Source: an alpha proteobacterium U9-1i (GTDB lineage Bacteria; Pseudomonadota; Alphaproteobacteria; Caulobacterales; Aquidulcibacteraceae). Taken from it: DNA of 64,000 nucleotides. A program made the position numbers and the translations under genes. The notes under the pieces are model-generated. The model made no database searches. It saw nothing but the letters and a program-made list of their open reading frames with translations, and was not told where the DNA came from. The DNA lies in contig BBSY01000003.1 in the NCBI GenBank assembly GCA_000974665.1, forward strand, positions 620,001 to 684,000, read 5' to 3'. This document shows, piece after piece, positions 37,812 through 49,282 of the stretch (positions are counted from its first letter, which is position 1; every line of letters begins with the position of its first letter).

Positions 37812-38243
37812 TCAATGATCCCAAGAATTCTTTGCCGGTGTTTCCATGAGCTCGATCAGCACGCCGTTCGAGTTCTTCGGGTGAACGAAGATAATCAACG
37901 TACCGTGCGCGCCGATGCGCGGTTCGTTGAGCACCGTGGCCCCGCGGCGTTCCATCTCGGCTTTCGCGGCGTGGATGTCGGCCACCTCGAAGCACACGTG
38001 ATGCTGGCCGCCATTCGGGTTCTTTTCGAGAAATTTGAGGATCGGTGATTTCTCACCTAGCGGTTCGATCAATTCGATCTGGCTGTTGGCCACGTTCACA
38101 AAGGCGAACTTGACGCCCTGCGCCAACAGCTCGCGCGTTTCGGTGATGTCGCCTTCCGGCACGCCGTACAGATCGCGATAAGTGGCCTTCGCCGCCTCGA
38201 TCGAAGGCACCGCAACGCCAACATGGTTCAAACGCCCGATCAT
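37812..38243 (-). CDS. mce: Methylmalonyl-CoA epimerase
   Basis: A 143-residue VOC-fold enzyme that interconverts (2R)- and (2S)-methylmalonyl-CoA in propionyl-CoA catabolism. Metal ligands are recognisable: His in GRLNHVGVAVPS, His in GGQHHVCFEV, and Glu in GVLIELMET; SPILKFLEKNPNGG is also typical. Propionyl-CoA carboxylase and mutase are not nearby. It lies ten bases downstream of rnj in the usual rnj-mce-DUF1467 order. Confidence 0.93.
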   Translation of the reverse strand: MIGRLNHVGVAVPSIEAAKATYRDLYGVPEGDITETRELLAQGVKFAFVNVANSQIELIEPLGEKSPILKFLEKNPNGGQHHVCFEVADIHAAKAEMERRGATVLNEPRIGAHGTLIIFVHPKNSNGVLIELMETPAKNSWDH

Positions 38244-38253
38244 CGCCTGCTCC

Positions 38254-39936
38254 TCAAATCCGCAATACGCTTACATCCACCAGCGGCTTCTTCGACCACA
38301 AACGTTCAGCCGCCTTGCGTACAGCGCGCACCAAAGCTGTTTCGATCGCTTCGTCGTTACCGCGATCGTTGTGATTGAGCTTGACGAAGGCGGCTTCGGC
38401 CGCCTCCTCTAGCTCTTCGAGCGCGATCTCTTGGTCTTCTTCATCGGCCATCGAGAGCCCTCTCACGGTGACATTGGGACCGGCGACAATGTTGTGCTTC
38501 TTGTCGCCCACGGCGAGCGCGACGCTGATCGCGCCTTCGGCGCCCAGACGCTTGCGGTCTCGCAGCGCTTCGTCCTCGGCTTCAATGATCGAGTTGCCGT
38601 CAACATAGAGCCGACCCGCCGGCACTTCGTCGATGATTGCGGCGGGGCCTGGCGCCAAGCGGATCAGGTCGCCGTTCTTCGGCGCAAGCGCTTCGGGCAC
38701 TTGCAGCGACTGGGCAAGCTTTACGTGCTCCAGCAAATGCCGGCGCTCGCCGTGGACGGGGACGGCGATGCGTGGACGGGCCCACTGGTACATCTGCTTT
38801 AACTCATCGCGCGCCGGATGACCCGACACGTGAACGTGCGCCTCGTCAGAAGTGATTACCTCCACCCCGCGTGATTCCAGCGCCATGTAGAGCGCGTGGA
38901 TAGCGGTTTCGTTGCCAGGGATCATGCGCGAGGAGAAGATCACGCTATCGCCCTGCTTCAGCGAGACATGGCGATGATCCCCGCTGGCGATGCGCGCGAG
39001 TGCCGCGCGGGGTTCGCCCTGACTGCCGGTGCACAGATAGAGAATGTTTTCCGCCGCCAAACCGCCGGACTCGTCTTCATCAATCAGTTCGGGAATGTCT
39101 TTGAGAATGCCCACGGTTTTCGCGGCGCCGACGATGCGATGCATCGAACGTCCAACGAGGCATACCGTGCGTCCGCATGCTTCTGCAGCACGGATAACTG
39201 TGTCTACGCGCGCGACGTTCGAGGCGAAGGCCGTCACTGCCACCTTGCCCTTGCAGGCGCGGATCACGTCGGTGAGGTGTTCCTTGACGTCGGCCTCGGA
39301 GCCGCTCTCGCCTTCGACGAAGACGTTGGTCGAGTCGCACACCATTGCCAGGATGCCTTCCTCGGCCATAGAGCGAAGCTTTGCCTCGTCGGTGACTTCT
39401 CCGATGATCGGATCTGGATCGATCTTCCAATCGCCAGTGTGCCAGACGAGCCCAAGCGGGGTCCGGATGGCGAGGCCGTTCGGCTCCGGAATCGAATGCG
39501 TCAACGTGACGAAATCAATGTCAAACGGCCCGAGCTTCAAATGGCCTTTGAGGGGAATTTCGGTGATCGACACTTGGCCGAGAAGTCCCCGCTCCTTCAG
39601 CTTCTCGCGGATCAGCACCGCGGTGAACGGCGTCGCGTAAAGCGGCGCTTTCAAGCGCGGCCATAACCACGGCAATGCGCCTATATGATCCTCGTGGGCG
39701 TGGGTCAGCACGATGCCGAGGATATTGTCGCGCTCCTCGACTAGGAATGTCGGGTCCGGGAGCACGATGTCGACGCCGGGCATCATGTCTTCGCGCCCGA
39801 ACGTCACACCGATATCAACGATAATCCACTGACGATTGTCCGGCGGGCCGAAACCGTAGGCGTTCAGATTCATGCCGATCTCGCCCGACCCGCCGAGCGG
39901 TAGGAAAACGAGTTCGTCGGCCCCGGCCTTGCTCAC
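38254..39936 (-). CDS. rnj: Ribonuclease J
   Basis: RNase J (560 residues) is a beta-CASP metallo-beta-lactamase ribonuclease with endo- and 5'-exonuclease activity, involved in rRNA maturation and mRNA turnover. The zinc motif is [15 protein letters not shown]; further metal ligands are in [21 protein letters not shown], and the beta-CASP motifs include [27 protein letters not shown] and [16 protein letters not shown]. The C-terminal domain is somewhat short. The start is a GTG overlapping the coaX stop (GTGA). Many alphaproteobacteria carry both RNase J and RNase E; only RNase J is in view. Confidence 0.95.
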   Translation of the reverse strand: MSKAGADELVFLPLGGSGEIGMNLNAYGFGPPDNRQWIIVDIGVTFGREDMMPGVDIVLPDPTFLVEERDNILGIVLTHAHEDHIGALPWLWPRLKAPLYATPFTAVLIREKLKERGLLGQVSITEIPLKGHLKLGPFDIDFVTLTHSIPEPNGLAIRTPLGLVWHTGDWKIDPDPIIGEVTDEAKLRSMAEEGILAMVCDSTNVFVEGESGSEADVKEHLTDVIRACKGKVAVTAFASNVARVDTVIRAAEACGRTVCLVGRSMHRIVGAAKTVGILKDIPELIDEDESGGLAAENILYLCTGSQGEPRAALARIASGDHRHVSLKQGDSVIFSSRMIPGNETAIHALYMALESRGVEVITSDEAHVHVSGHPARDELKQMYQWARPRIAVPVHGERRHLLEHVKLAQSLQVPEALAPKNGDLIRLAPGPAAIIDEVPAGRLYVDGNSIIEAEDEALRDRKRLGAEGAISVALAVGDKKHNIVAGPNVTVRGLSMADEEDQEIALEELEEAAEAAFVKLNHNDRGNDEAIETALVRAVRKAAERLWSKKPLVDVSVLRI

Positions 39937-40709
39937 AACGTGCCGCCGTTCCGTTTGAATATTTCGAGCAAACCCCGCGAGGTGAGCTCTTGGTCAAAAT
40001 GGTCGATGTCGATCTTCGCGCCTTCGAATAATGACGCAACACCGCCTGTGGCGATCACCTTCATAGGTGCGCCGTACTCAGCTTTGATGCGACGGATAAG
40101 GCCCTCGATCATGTCGATCGAGCCCAGATAGATGCCGGCTTGCATGGCGCTGACGGTGTCCTTGCCGATCACGCGGCCCGGGTCGCGGATTTCCACGCGC
40201 GGCAGCCGCGCCGCATGTTCGTGCAACGCTTGCAGCGAGAGATTGATCCCAGGCAGGATCACGCCACCTTCAAACGCGCCGTCTTTAGCGACAATGTCGA
40301 AGGTGGTGGCAGTGCCGCTGTCGATGACAATCGAGGGTCCGCCATACTCGATGAACGCGCCTACCGCGTTCACGAGCCGGTCAGCGCCCGCTTCGCTTGG
40401 CTTGTCGATCCGCACTTCGATGCCGAGGTCAAGGCCATCCTCGCCGATCACCATCGGTTCTGTGTTGAGATAACGCCGAGAGAGGTTGCGCAGGTTGAAC
40501 AGCATCTGCGGCACGACGGTGGAGATGATGCAGGCGCTGATGTCGCTAATGTTGAGATCGCCGAGCGCCAACACCTGGTTTAGCCACGGCGCGTATTCAT
40601 CGGCCGTGCGGGTGGAGTCGGTCGACGAGCGCCATTGGCCGCGCCATGTCTGGCCGTCGTGGACGGCGAATTTGGTGTTGGTGTTGCCGACGTCGATAGC
40701 GAGAAGCAT
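39933..40709 (-). CDS. coaX: Type III pantothenate kinase
   Basis: CoaX (258 residues, ASKHA fold) phosphorylates pantothenate in the first step of coenzyme A synthesis; the type is insensitive to CoA feedback and needs a monovalent cation. Motifs: [18 protein letters not shown] (phosphate 1), [16 protein letters not shown] with catalytic Asp, and [13 protein letters not shown] (phosphate 2). The ATG at 40709 is chosen, four bases after birA; ten extra codons of open frame upstream overlap birA. Confidence 0.95.
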   Translation of the reverse strand: MLLAIDVGNTNTKFAVHDGQTWRGQWRSSTDSTRTADEYAPWLNQVLALGDLNISDISACIISTVVPQMLFNLRNLSRRYLNTEPMVIGEDGLDLGIEVRIDKPSEAGADRLVNAVGAFIEYGGPSIVIDSGTATTFDIVAKDGAFEGGVILPGINLSLQALHEHAARLPRVEIRDPGRVIGKDTVSAMQAGIYLGSIDMIEGLIRRIKAEYGAPMKVIATGGVASLFEGAKIDIDHFDQELTSRGLLEIFKRNGGTL

Positions 40710-40713
40710 GGGA

Positions 40714-41463
40714 TCAGGCCGCGTTGGGTAAAAGGACATCGCCCGCCGCGATCAGGCGACGGCCGTCTTGGGTATCGAGTTCGAGTTCGCCGCGCGGCGA
40801 GAGGCCGACAATGCGGCCTTCAATCGTTTGTTGGCCGACCGCGACTTTCGCTAAGCCGCCGAGGCCATGGGCGCGTTTGGTCCACGCTTGGCGCAAAGGT
40901 TCGAAACCCTCAGCCGCGAGGCGCTCGCCCCACGCTTGAAGGCGTGGTCGCATCGCTCCGAGGAACGCCAAGGGCTCGGGCGTCAGCGCGTCTGGCGGCA
41001 GCATTTCGCGCAAGCTTGCGGTGGGTTGGTCAATGGCTTTTGGCGCAGCCGCGAGGTTTACGCCGAACGCCAACGCCGCCCACACACCACCGCCCGGCAT
41101 CGCACCACTATCGAGCAAGATGCCTGCGGCCTTGGCGCCATCGATCATAACGTCGTTGGGCCATTTAAGGGTCGCGCGCCCCGCCCCGATCATCGCTTCG
41201 ATGGTCTCGGCAATGGCCAGCCCCGTGGCGAAACCCAATAAAGCGATCTCGCCAGGTGGGCGGGCCGTGGAGCAAAGGTAGGTTGCGAGCAAATTGCCAT
41301 CGAGCGACGCCCAAACACGCCCGCGCCGTCCGCGACCTGCTGTCTGCCGCTTTGCGATCAGCCACACCGGCGCCACCTCGCCGCGATCGGCGCGGCGGCG
41401 CGCCTCCAGGATTGTGGAGTCGATTTCGTCGAACGTCTCGACGGGCGCTTGGCCGTCGATCAT
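40714..41463 (-). CDS. birA: Biotin protein ligase, no DNA-binding domain
   Basis: BirA (249 residues) attaches biotin to carrier proteins such as acetyl-CoA carboxylase BCCP. The biotinyl-adenylate loop GRGRRGR is at residues about 43-49, [17 protein letters not shown] follows, and a small C-terminal SH3-like domain ([19 protein letters not shown]) ends the protein. It lacks the N-terminal helix-turn-helix of E. coli BirA and so is a class I ligase without repressor function. It lies ten bases after nuoN, so it is probably transcribed with the complex I operon. Confidence 0.95.
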   Translation of the reverse strand: MIDGQAPVETFDEIDSTILEARRRADRGEVAPVWLIAKRQTAGRGRRGRVWASLDGNLLATYLCSTARPPGEIALLGFATGLAIAETIEAMIGAGRATLKWPNDVMIDGAKAAGILLDSGAMPGGGVWAALAFGVNLAAAPKAIDQPTASLREMLPPDALTPEPLAFLGAMRPRLQAWGERLAAEGFEPLRQAWTKRAHGLGGLAKVAVGQQTIEGRIVGLSPRGELELDTQDGRRLIAAGDVLLPNAA

Positions 41464-41473
41464 CGATATCCCA

Positions 41474-42928
41474 TCAGAAGCTGCTGCTGACGGCCCAATC
41501 GGCCCAGCGCTCCAGGAAGCCTAGCACGAACACCAGTACGGGGAATGTCAACGCCGCCGCCGTGGTTGCGGTGAATACGATCGTGCCCGATGCCGGCTGC
41601 AACGCGGCCGCAGGCGGGCTGAACCAGATCGAAGCGAGCAAGCGCAGATAATACGCCGCGGCGATCACGGCGGCGAGGCCGCCCACCACCGCGAGCCAAA
41701 CAAGGCCTGCGTCCACTGCGGCGGTGAACACCACCAGCTTACCGATAAACCCGGCGAAGGGCGGAATGCCAGCGATCGAGAACAGCAACATCGTGAACGT
41801 GGCTGCCATCCAAGGCCGGCGCTGAGCCAGGCCCGCGATGTCGCTGATGGATTCCACGGACTGGCCATCGCGACGCATCGCGAGGATCAGCGCGAAAATC
41901 CCGATCGTCGCCGGCAAATAAAGCGAAAGATAAATGAGCGCGGCCGCTGGCCCGCGATCAGCCCCGGAGGCAAGCCCCATCAGCACGAAACCCATATTAG
42001 CGATCGACGAATACGCCATCAGCCGCTTCAAGTTCGTCTGCATCAGCGCGCCGAACGAGCCCCACACCATGGAGATCGCCGAGAGCGCAATGATCACCTG
42101 CTGCCACTGCAGCTCAAGAGCGGCGAACGGGTCGTAGAGGACGCGCGCCATCAGAGCGACGGCCGCCACCTTTGGCGCCGCCGCGAAGAACGCGGTCACC
42201 GGCGTGGGCGCGCCCTCATAGACGTCCGGCGTCCACATATGGAACGGGGCCGCACTCATCTTGAAGCCGAGCGCACAGAGCATGAGCACCAGACCGAAAG
42301 TGAGCCCCACGCCGCCCGCGCCTTCGGCGGCAGCGGAACCGATGGCGTCGAAATGCACGGAGCCGGTGAAGCCGTAAACGAAAGATGCGCCGAACAGCAA
42401 CAGGCCGGACGAAATCGCGCTCAGGACGAAATATTTAAGACCGGATTCCGACGAGCGCGCATCGTCGCGTCGCCAAGCTGCGAGCACGTAGGACGCCAAG
42501 CTTTGGAGTTCTACGCCGACATAAAGCGTGATCAGGTCCTGCGCCGAAACCATGACGAACATGCCGGTTACGCCAAGCGCCACCATTACCGGAAATTCGA
42601 AACGTCTTTCGTTTGTCGCTCGAAAATAATCCGCCCCAAGCAACAGAGTAGCCGCCGCGGAAAAGCCGATCAGCGCTTTCGCGAAGACAGCGAAGCCGTC
42701 GGCGACCATCGCGCCTTGAAACATCTGAGCCGGAGCGCCTGGGTGATCGACGATCGCCCATACGCCAGCACCCGCTAGCACCAACGCCCCGACACCGCAC
42801 AGGAAACCGAAGGCACGCTCGCCGCTCCACGCGCCGACGACGGCGCCGATGAGCGCAAAGCCAGCCAGAAGCAGTTCCGGCCCAGCAAGATCCAAACTGC
42901 GAAGGAGGTCTGCCATCGGCGACATCAT
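41474..42928 (-). CDS. nuoN: NADH dehydrogenase subunit N (complex I)
   Basis: NuoN (484 residues) is one of three antiporter-like proton-pumping membrane subunits. About 14 helices are visible, with the conserved half-channel segments [20 protein letters not shown] and [19 protein letters not shown], and a broken-helix motif near the C terminus. The start is the ATG at 42928, which overlaps the nuoM stop (ATGA) and has GGAGG six bases upstream; other in-frame ATGs lie at 42925 and 42916. Confidence 0.96.
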   Translation of the reverse strand: MMSPMADLLRSLDLAGPELLLAGFALIGAVVGAWSGERAFGFLCGVGALVLAGAGVWAIVDHPGAPAQMFQGAMVADGFAVFAKALIGFSAAATLLLGADYFRATNERRFEFPVMVALGVTGMFVMVSAQDLITLYVGVELQSLASYVLAAWRRDDARSSESGLKYFVLSAISSGLLLFGASFVYGFTGSVHFDAIGSAAAEGAGGVGLTFGLVLMLCALGFKMSAAPFHMWTPDVYEGAPTPVTAFFAAAPKVAAVALMARVLYDPFAALELQWQQVIIALSAISMVWGSFGALMQTNLKRLMAYSSIANMGFVLMGLASGADRGPAAALIYLSLYLPATIGIFALILAMRRDGQSVESISDIAGLAQRRPWMAATFTMLLFSIAGIPPFAGFIGKLVVFTAAVDAGLVWLAVVGGLAAVIAAAYYLRLLASIWFSPPAAALQPASGTIVFTATTAAALTFPVLVFVLGFLERWADWAVSSSF

Positions 42929-44436
42929 GGCGTGCCTCCGAGATAGGCGGCCGAGACGGCCTGCGCGGAGGGCGCCGTGAAGTCGAGGACGTAAGCGGGT
43001 GCAAGCCCCATCACCAAGGTGGCGATGATCAACGGCACAAAAATCACCCATTCGCGGCTATCGAGATCGGTGATGCCGTCGAGTTTCGGGTTCTCAATGT
43101 TGCCGAGCGCCACCTTGCGATAGAGTGTTAGCGCGTAGACGGCCGACAGAATAACACCGGTCGCGGCGATGGCGGCAAACCAGGCATTCACCTGAAACGC
43201 GCCGAGCATCGTCAAAATCTCACCGGGAAAGCCGCTGGTGCCAGGCAGGCCGACATTGCCCATCGTAAACAAAAGGAAGATCGCCGCGTACACCGGCATC
43301 CGGTGAACAAGGCCCCCATAGAACGCAATCTCGCGTGTGTGCATCCGGTCGTAGACGACCCCGACGCAAAGGAAGAGCGCACCGGAGATGATCCCGTGCG
43401 ACAGCATCTGAAAGATCGCGCCCTGGATGCCCTGCTCCGTGCCGGAAAACAGGCCGAGCGTTACAAAGCCCATGTGCGCGACTGAGGAATAGGCGATCAG
43501 CTTTTTGATATCGACTTGTCGAAACGCCACCAAAGACGCCCATACGATGGCGATCACCGAGAGTGTGAACACGAACGGTGTGAACAGGTGCGAGGCGTCG
43601 GACATCATCGGCAGCGAGAAGCGCAAGAAGCCGTAGCCGCCCATCTTCAGCAGGATCGCTGCAAGCACCACTGAACCTGCAGTGGGGGCCTCCACGTGTG
43701 CGTCCGGCAGCCACGTGTGGACCGGCCACATAGGAAGCTTGACCGCGAACGACGCAAAGAATGCAAGCCATAGCCAGATTTGCACGTTGGGATCGAAACC
43801 GGTTTCTCGCGCGAACGCCGTTAGTTCTGGAATGCTCGAGGTGCCGGCGATCGCGATCATCGCGATGATCGCCACCAGCATCAGCAGCGAGCCCAACAGG
43901 GTGTAGAGGAAGAATTTGAACGCCGCATAAACACGATTGGCGCCGCCCCACACGCCGATGAGAATGAACATCGGAATGAGGCCGCCCTCGAAGAAGAGAT
44001 AGAACAGGATGATGTCCATCGCGCAAAAGACGCCGATCATCAGCGTTTCAAGCACGAGGAACAGGATCATGTACGCCGAGACCTGCTTCTCGATCGTCCA
44101 ACTCGCTAGAATGCAAATTGGCGTGAGGAACGTCGTCAGCAGGATGAGCGACATCGATACCTGATCGACGCCCATGTGATAGGCCGCGCCGAACGCCCAT
44201 GGCACGTTCTCGACAAGCTGAAAGCCATCGCCCGCCGGGTCGAACGTGGCGAACGCGACGAGCGAGACGACGAACGTCGCGATCGTCACGATCAAGGCGA
44301 TCAGCTTAACGCCACGGTCAAAGCCGGGATTTTGTCCCTGCATCGGCCCGCGCGCCGCCAGAATCCACAGCGCGCCTGCCGCCGGCAGGAAGGTGAGGAT
44401 CGAAAGAATTGGCCAACCGGCGATCAACTCGCTCAT
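42925..44436 (-). CDS. nuoM: NADH dehydrogenase subunit M (complex I)
   Basis: NuoM (503 residues) is a proton-pumping antiporter-like subunit with 14 helices. Typical segments are the TM5 Glu in [37 protein letters not shown] with the TM7 Lys, and [18 protein letters not shown] with the TM8 Lys. Both ends overlap neighbours by four bases (ATGA). Confidence 0.97.
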   Translation of the reverse strand: MSELIAGWPILSILTFLPAAGALWILAARGPMQGQNPGFDRGVKLIALIVTIATFVVSLVAFATFDPAGDGFQLVENVPWAFGAAYHMGVDQVSMSLILLTTFLTPICILASWTIEKQVSAYMILFLVLETLMIGVFCAMDIILFYLFFEGGLIPMFILIGVWGGANRVYAAFKFFLYTLLGSLLMLVAIIAMIAIAGTSSIPELTAFARETGFDPNVQIWLWLAFFASFAVKLPMWPVHTWLPDAHVEAPTAGSVVLAAILLKMGGYGFLRFSLPMMSDASHLFTPFVFTLSVIAIVWASLVAFRQVDIKKLIAYSSVAHMGFVTLGLFSGTEQGIQGAIFQMLSHGIISGALFLCVGVVYDRMHTREIAFYGGLVHRMPVYAAIFLLFTMGNVGLPGTSGFPGEILTMLGAFQVNAWFAAIAATGVILSAVYALTLYRKVALGNIENPKLDGITDLDSREWVIFVPLIIATLVMGLAPAYVLDFTAPSAQAVSAAYLGGTP

Positions 44437-46472
44437 TGCCCGCCTCCGGCAAGGATGGCGTACGCGCCGAAGCCAACGGCTGCGATCAACATGAGGAAGC
44501 TATAATGGTATACAAATCCGGTTTGCAGCCTCCGAACCTGACCCGCAAAGAAGCGTGACGCGGCGGCGAAGCCGTTTGGTCCGAGCCCGTCGATGACCTT
44601 CTGATCGCCCACCTTCCAGAACAAATCGCCGATGGCGCGCGCGCCTTTGACGAAAATGAAGTCGTAGATCTCGTCGAAATACCATTTGTTGTAGAGGAAC
44701 GCCCAAAGCGGCCCCTTCGCCATCGCTTTCGCGGCGCCCGTATTGAATAGATAGAAGATCACCGCGCCGACGAACCCGGTGACGGTTACGATCAGCGGCG
44801 CCCAAATCACCCAAGCTGGAAAATCGTGGTGCTCGCCGTGCGCGAGGGGCACCGCGCCACGCCAGAATTCATGCGCGTGCTCACCGAGGAAGTAAGGCGC
44901 GAAAATCGTCCCCGCTGCGATCGCGCCCGCCGCCAGCACCATCAGCGGCGCCAACATCACCCAAGGCGATTCATGCGCCGGCGCAGCGCCGCCCTCGGGC
45001 TTCGCATGAGGATCGCTGTGGTGGTGATCGTTCCCAGCGTGAGCGGCGTGGCCGTCGCCATGGCCATGCTCGTCATGGCCGTGGCCGTGCGGGTTGCCGC
45101 GATAGGCGCCCTCAAAGGTCATGAACGCGAGGCGCCAGGAATAGAAGCTCGTCAACAGCGCCGCACTCACGCCACACCAGAACGCGAATTGAGCGCCAAT
45201 GCCGTGACTGCCATACGCCGCTTCGATGATGGCGTCCTTCGAGTAGAAGCCGGCGAACCCGCCGATGCCCGGGATGCCAAAGCCAATCAGCGCCAACGTG
45301 CCGATCGTCATCATCGCCCAGGTGATCGGCATCGGCTTCCGCACACCGCCCATGTAGCGCATGTCCTGCTCGTGATGCAGGCCGTGAATTACTGAGCCAG
45401 CGCCGAGGAACAACAGCGCCTTGAAGAAGGCGTGCGTGAACAGGTGGAACATCGCCGCATTGTAAGCGCCGACGCCGGCAGCGAAGAACATGTAGCCCAG
45501 CTGCGAACAGGTCGAGTACGCAACGACACGCTTGATGTCGTTCTGCGCAACACCCACGGTCGCGGCGAACAGCGCCGTGCCCGCCCCGATCACTGTGACG
45601 AAACCGGATGCGAGCGGCGCGATGTGGAAGAGCTCGCCACAGCGGCTCACCATGAACACTCCAGCGGTGACCATCGTCGCGGCGTGGATGAGCGCGGAGA
45701 CTGGCGTTGGGCCTTCCATCGCATCCGGCAACCACACATGCAGGAAGAATTGCGCCGATTTGCCCATAGCGCCGATGAACAACAGGAACGCCACCGCCTC
45801 GACCGCGCGGACTTGGAAAGCGCCCACGCCGAGCATCAGGTCCGGATTGGCGACCGCCGCTGCAAACACTTCGTCGTATTGGATCGAACCGTAGGCGAAG
45901 AACGCCGCCATGATCCCCAAGGCGAAACCGAAATCGCCCACACGATTGGTCACGAACGCCTTGATCGCGGCGTCATTGGCCGAGCGCTTTTGGTACCAAA
46001 AGCCGATCAGCAGATAGGATGCGACGCCCACCCCCTCCCAGCCGAAGAAGAGCTGAAGGAAGTCATTCGCCGTCACCAAGGCCAACATCGCGAACGTAAA
46101 GAACGACAGATACGAGAAGAACCGCGCCCGGTGCGGGTCTTCCGCCATGTAGCCGATCGAATAGACGTGCACGAGGAAGCTGACGGTGTTCACCACGACC
46201 AGCATCACCGCCGACAGCGTATCAATGCGTACGCTCCAGGTAGAGGTGAATCCGCCGACGTCGATGAAACGGAAAAGCTCGACCACGAACGGCGTCGCGT
46301 CGCCCCATACGTAATCGATGAAAATCGGCCACGAGAGTGCGAGCGATAGGCCGACGGATCCCGTAGTGATCGCCATGGCGACGCGATCGCCAATGTAACG
46401 CTGGAGCAGGCCCGCAAACGCCGCCGCGAAGAACGGCGCCAGGACAAGCAGGGCTTCGGTCGAGAACGCCAC
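44433..46472 (-). CDS. nuoL: NADH dehydrogenase subunit L (complex I)
   Basis: NuoL (679 residues) is the distal antiporter-like subunit whose long amphipathic C-terminal helix lies along the membrane arm. Present are [19 protein letters not shown] (TM5 Glu), [20 protein letters not shown], and [21 protein letters not shown] histidine-rich cytoplasmic or periplasmic loop lies at about residues 455-492 (encoded near 44999-45105), rich in His-Gly and His-Asp pairs. The start is a GTG at 46472, with GAGGGG eight bases upstream. Starts four bases after nuoK. Confidence 0.96.
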   Translation of the reverse strand: MAFSTEALLVLAPFFAAAFAGLLQRYIGDRVAMAITTGSVGLSLALSWPIFIDYVWGDATPFVVELFRFIDVGGFTSTWSVRIDTLSAVMLVVVNTVSFLVHVYSIGYMAEDPHRARFFSYLSFFTFAMLALVTANDFLQLFFGWEGVGVASYLLIGFWYQKRSANDAAIKAFVTNRVGDFGFALGIMAAFFAYGSIQYDEVFAAAVANPDLMLGVGAFQVRAVEAVAFLLFIGAMGKSAQFFLHVWLPDAMEGPTPVSALIHAATMVTAGVFMVSRCGELFHIAPLASGFVTVIGAGTALFAATVGVAQNDIKRVVAYSTCSQLGYMFFAAGVGAYNAAMFHLFTHAFFKALLFLGAGSVIHGLHHEQDMRYMGGVRKPMPITWAMMTIGTLALIGFGIPGIGGFAGFYSKDAIIEAAYGSHGIGAQFAFWCGVSAALLTSFYSWRLAFMTFEGAYRGNPHGHGHDEHGHGDGHAAHAGNDHHHSDPHAKPEGGAAPAHESPWVMLAPLMVLAAGAIAAGTIFAPYFLGEHAHEFWRGAVPLAHGEHHDFPAWVIWAPLIVTVTGFVGAVIFYLFNTGAAKAMAKGPLWAFLYNKWYFDEIYDFIFVKGARAIGDLFWKVGDQKVIDGLGPNGFAAASRFFAGQVRRLQTGFVYHYSFLMLIAAVGFGAYAILAGGGQ

Positions 46473-46476
46473 TCGC

Positions 46477-46785
46477 TCAGCCCCTCATCTGATTGATGTC
46501 TTCAACCGCGATGCCGCCACGGTTGCGGAAATACGTGACGAGGATCGCAAGGCCGACTGCCGCCTCTGCGGCCGCTACAGTCAATACCAACATCGCGAAG
46601 ACCTGGCCCTCGAGGTTCTGCAGGAACGCCGAGAACGCGATCAGGTTGATGTTAACCGAGAGCAGCACAAGCTCAATCGACATCAAAATAATAATGACAT
46701 TCTTGCGATTCACGAAAATGCCGAAGACGCCAATAGTGAACAAAGCGGCGGCCACGAATAGGTAATGGGAAAGCCCGATCTCCAT
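46477..46785 (-). CDS. nuoK: NADH dehydrogenase subunit K (complex I)
   Basis: NuoK (102 residues) has three membrane helices with the conserved Glu residues in [18 protein letters not shown] and [16 protein letters not shown], which belong to the central hydrophilic axis of the membrane arm. It shares one base with nuoJ (TGATG). Confidence 0.97.
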   Translation of the reverse strand: MEIGLSHYLFVAAALFTIGVFGIFVNRKNVIIILMSIELVLLSVNINLIAFSAFLQNLEGQVFAMLVLTVAAAEAAVGLAILVTYFRNRGGIAVEDINQMRG

Positions 46786-47408
46786 CAGCCCGCCCCTCCT
46801 GGACCTAGCCCTTGGCCAGGGCGAATGTCCTTCAACTCAACGCCGTCGCTGCGCTTACGATTAACTTGAGCGTGAATGTCTTGCTTCTTGACGCCTGGAC
46901 GGTGGCGCAACGTCAAGACAATGGCGCCGATCATGGCGACGAACAGCACCAGACCGGCGAGCTGAAACACCAACAGATAATCCGTGTAGAGCACCCGCCC
47001 GATCGCTTCGGCGTTCGTGACGGTGCTTTCGCCTTCAGGCGCAAGCGCGATCGGTGCGCCGCGTGCATTCATCGACGCAGCCGCAACCATTCCCAATTCA
47101 GCGAATAGTGCGAGGCCAACAATTGCGCCGACCGGCAAATACTCCAGAAACCCCTGTTTGAGTTCGACGAAATCGACGTCGAGCATCATCACAACGAACA
47201 AGAACAGCACCGCGACGGCGCCGACGTAAACGACCACCAGCAACATCGCCAGAAACTCGGCGCCCAAAAGCACGAACAGCCCGGCGGACGTAAAAAACGT
47301 CAGGATGAGAAACAGCACCGAGTGCACAGGATTGCGCGCCGCGATCACCGCGAACGCGGAGACGATCACGGTCGCAGCTAAAGCGTAGAAGGCGATCGCC
47401 GCCAGCAT
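46785..47408 (-). CDS. nuoJ: NADH dehydrogenase subunit J (complex I)
   Basis: NuoJ (about 207 residues) has five membrane helices; the TM3 region [20 protein letters not shown] contains the pi-bulge segment involved in coupling. A hydrophilic C-terminal tail of about 40 residues ([20 protein letters not shown]...) extends beyond the last helix. I chose the ATG at 47408 ([12 protein letters not shown]), with GGGAG a few bases upstream; an ATG at 47426 is possible. Confidence 0.94.
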   Translation of the reverse strand: MLAAIAFYALAATVIVSAFAVIAARNPVHSVLFLILTFFTSAGLFVLLGAEFLAMLLVVVYVGAVAVLFLFVVMMLDVDFVELKQGFLEYLPVGAIVGLALFAELGMVAAASMNARGAPIALAPEGESTVTNAEAIGRVLYTDYLLVFQLAGLVLFVAMIGAIVLTLRHRPGVKKQDIHAQVNRKRSDGVELKDIRPGQGLGPGGAG

Positions 47409-47468
47409 CCCCTGCTCATCTCCCATCTGAGCCCAGCGCCGGACGGCGCGGGGCGAGCGCATCGCCTT

Positions 47469-47960
47469 CTAGCGATACGGCGCGTCCAGTTCCAAATTCT
47501 TAGCGATCTCACGTTCCCAGCGGTCGCCGTTCGCGAGCAATCGTTCTTTGTCGTAATAGAGTTCTTCGCGGGTTTCCGTTGCGAACTCGAAATTGGGCCC
47601 TTCGACGATCGCGTCGACCGGGCACGCCTCCTGGCAGAAGCCGCAATAGATACACTTCACCATATCGATGTCGTAGCGGGTGGTGCGGCGTGAGCCGTCC
47701 TCACGCGGTTCGGCTTCGATAGTGATAGCTTGCGCCGGGCAGATCGCTTCGCAAAGCTTGCACGCGATGCAGCGTTCTTCACCGTTGGCGTAGCGGCGCA
47801 ATGCGTGCTCGCCGCGGAAGCGCGGAGAAAGCGGCCCCTTCTCGAACGGGTAATTCACAGTCGCCTTGCGGCGGAAAAAGTACTTCATGCCAAGCGCAAA
47901 GCCGCCCAGCATATCCAGCATCATGGCGCCCTTGGCGGCCTGGAGAATGCGCGACGCCAT
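47469..47960 (-). CDS. nuoI: NADH dehydrogenase subunit I, 2[4Fe-4S] (complex I)
   Basis: NuoI (163 residues) carries clusters N6a and N6b on the way from the peripheral arm to N2. The two ferredoxin motifs are [12 protein letters not shown] and [12 protein letters not shown]. An N-terminal amphipathic helix ([11 protein letters not shown]-like) anchors it on the membrane. It starts three bases after a small lipoprotein gene that is inserted between nuoH and nuoI. Confidence 0.97.
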   Translation of the reverse strand: MASRILQAAKGAMMLDMLGGFALGMKYFFRRKATVNYPFEKGPLSPRFRGEHALRRYANGEERCIACKLCEAICPAQAITIEAEPREDGSRRTTRYDIDMVKCIYCGFCQEACPVDAIVEGPNFEFATETREELYYDKERLLANGDRWEREIAKNLELDAPYR

Positions 47961-47963
47961 CCC

Positions 47964-48200
47964 TTAACTCCTCGCACACGAGTAGGTGCGGTAGGCCAAG
48001 CCATCGAACCTTGTTTCTTGGCTCACGAACACGGCCGGTCTGTCCATGCAATGCGTGCGCGCCTTCGCGTCGGCCTCGGCCTCGGTCTGCGCACTTGCGT
48101 CGAAGCGCACATCGAACAGGTCGTCATTGCGCACGACGACTTGCGGCAGCGTTTGGCACGCGGCGACGGCGATCACCGCCAGGAGGGCGAGCGCGCGCAT
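47964..48200 (-). CDS. Small lipoprotein inside the nuo operon, unknown function
   Basis: A 78-residue protein with a lipoprotein signal ([19 protein letters not shown]; lipobox VAAC with Cys15) and a small polar domain with two further Cys (ARTHCMDRPAV and YRTYSCARS), which could form a disulfide in the periplasm. The ATG at 48200 shares one base with the nuoH stop and the gene ends three bases before nuoI, so it is co-translated with complex I genes. No family is recognised. It may be a passenger or an envelope-side accessory of complex I; the sequence does not decide. Confidence 0.72.
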   Translation of the reverse strand: MRALALLAVIAVAACQTLPQVVVRNDDLFDVRFDASAQTEAEADAKARTHCMDRPAVFVSQETRFDGLAYRTYSCARS

Positions 48201-49282
48201 CAGCCGCCCACCACGGTGGTTGCCGCGCTCGGCGCCAGGAAAGTGACGTAATAGCCGATCGCTGCCACCGCCACGAGCGAGGTGGGAAGGAAAATCTTCC
48301 ATCCCAAGCGCATCAATTGATCGTACCGGTAGCGTGGCACGATCGCCTTCACCATCGCGAACATGAAGAACACGGCCCAGATTTTCACCGTGAAGATGAT
48401 GAAGCCGAACAGCGGATGGTCCGTCGGTCCCCAAGGCGCGTGCCAGCCACCGAGGAACAGGATGTTGATCATCGCGCACATCAGCACGATGTTCAGATAC
48501 TCGCCGATCATGAACAGCAGATATGGCGTCGAGCTGTACTCGACCTGATAGCCCGCCACGAGTTCGGACTCCGCTTCCGGCAGATCGAACGGCGGTCGAT
48601 TGGTTTCAGCCAGCGCACTGATGAAAAAGATCACCAGCATTGGGAACATGACGAAAATCGTCGGCCATGCGAACGCATGCCACGCCCAGATGCCGTCTCG
48701 CTGGTTTTCAACGATAGTGGACAGATTCAACGACCCCACGAGCAGCAACACGGTGATGATCACGAAACCGATCGAGACTTCGTAGCTCACCATCTGCGCC
48801 GCCGAGCGTAGCCCGCCGAGGAACGGATACTTCGAGTTTGAAGCCCATCCCCCCATGATGATGCCGTAGACGCCGAGCGAGCTGATCGCGAACAAATACA
48901 GGATGCCGACATTCAAATCGGCAATCACCACGTTGTTGGCGAATGGCACTACCGCCCAACCGACGAACGCCAGCACGAAGGTAAGAAGTGGCGCCAAGAT
49001 GAACACGGTCTTGTTTGCGCCCGCGGGGATGACGATTTCCTTGAACACGAACTTGAAGAAGTCCGCGAAACTTTGAAGCAAACCAAACGGTCCGACGACA
49101 TTCGGCCCTTTGCGCAACTGTACGGCTGCCCAGATCTTGCGGTCGAACAACAGGATGAAGGCGAGCGTCAGCAGCAGAAAGATCATGATGACGAGCACTT
49201 GGCCCGTTTTCATCAGACCCCACTCGACCTCCACAGGCCAGTCGATCCCGAACCAAGTGATATAGTCGACGTTCGGGTTCAT
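48200..49282 (-). CDS. nuoH: NADH dehydrogenase subunit H (complex I)
   Basis: NuoH (360 residues) joins the peripheral and membrane arms and forms part of the quinone chamber. Conserved loops are seen: [33 protein letters not shown]-like (here [20 protein letters not shown]), SYEVSIGF and the acidic loop [20 protein letters not shown]. Start overlaps the nuoG stop (ATGA). Confidence 0.97.
   Translation of the reverse strand: MNPNVDYITWFGIDWPVEVEWGLMKTGQVLVIMIFLLLTLAFILLFDRKIWAAVQLRKGPNVVGPFGLLQSFADFFKFVFKEIVIPAGANKTVFILAPLLTFVLAFVGWAVVPFANNVVIADLNVGILYLFAISSLGVYGIIMGGWASNSKYPFLGGLRSAAQMVSYEVSIGFVIITVLLLVGSLNLSTIVENQRDGIWAWHAFAWPTIFVMFPMLVIFFISALAETNRPPFDLPEAESELVAGYQVEYSSTPYLLFMIGEYLNIVLMCAMINILFLGGWHAPWGPTDHPLFGFIIFTVKIWAVFFMFAMVKAIVPRYRYDQLMRLGWKIFLPTSLVAVAAIGYYVTFLAPSAATTVVGG

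Noticed and set aside
45432-46349. A 305-codon plus-strand frame antisense to nuoL
   Set aside because: Extremely Arg/His/Glu-rich mirror of a hydrophobic membrane protein.
47801-48811. A 336-codon plus-strand frame antisense to nuoI and nuoH
   Set aside because: Mirror of conserved complex I genes; composition typical of antisense frames in GC-rich DNA.
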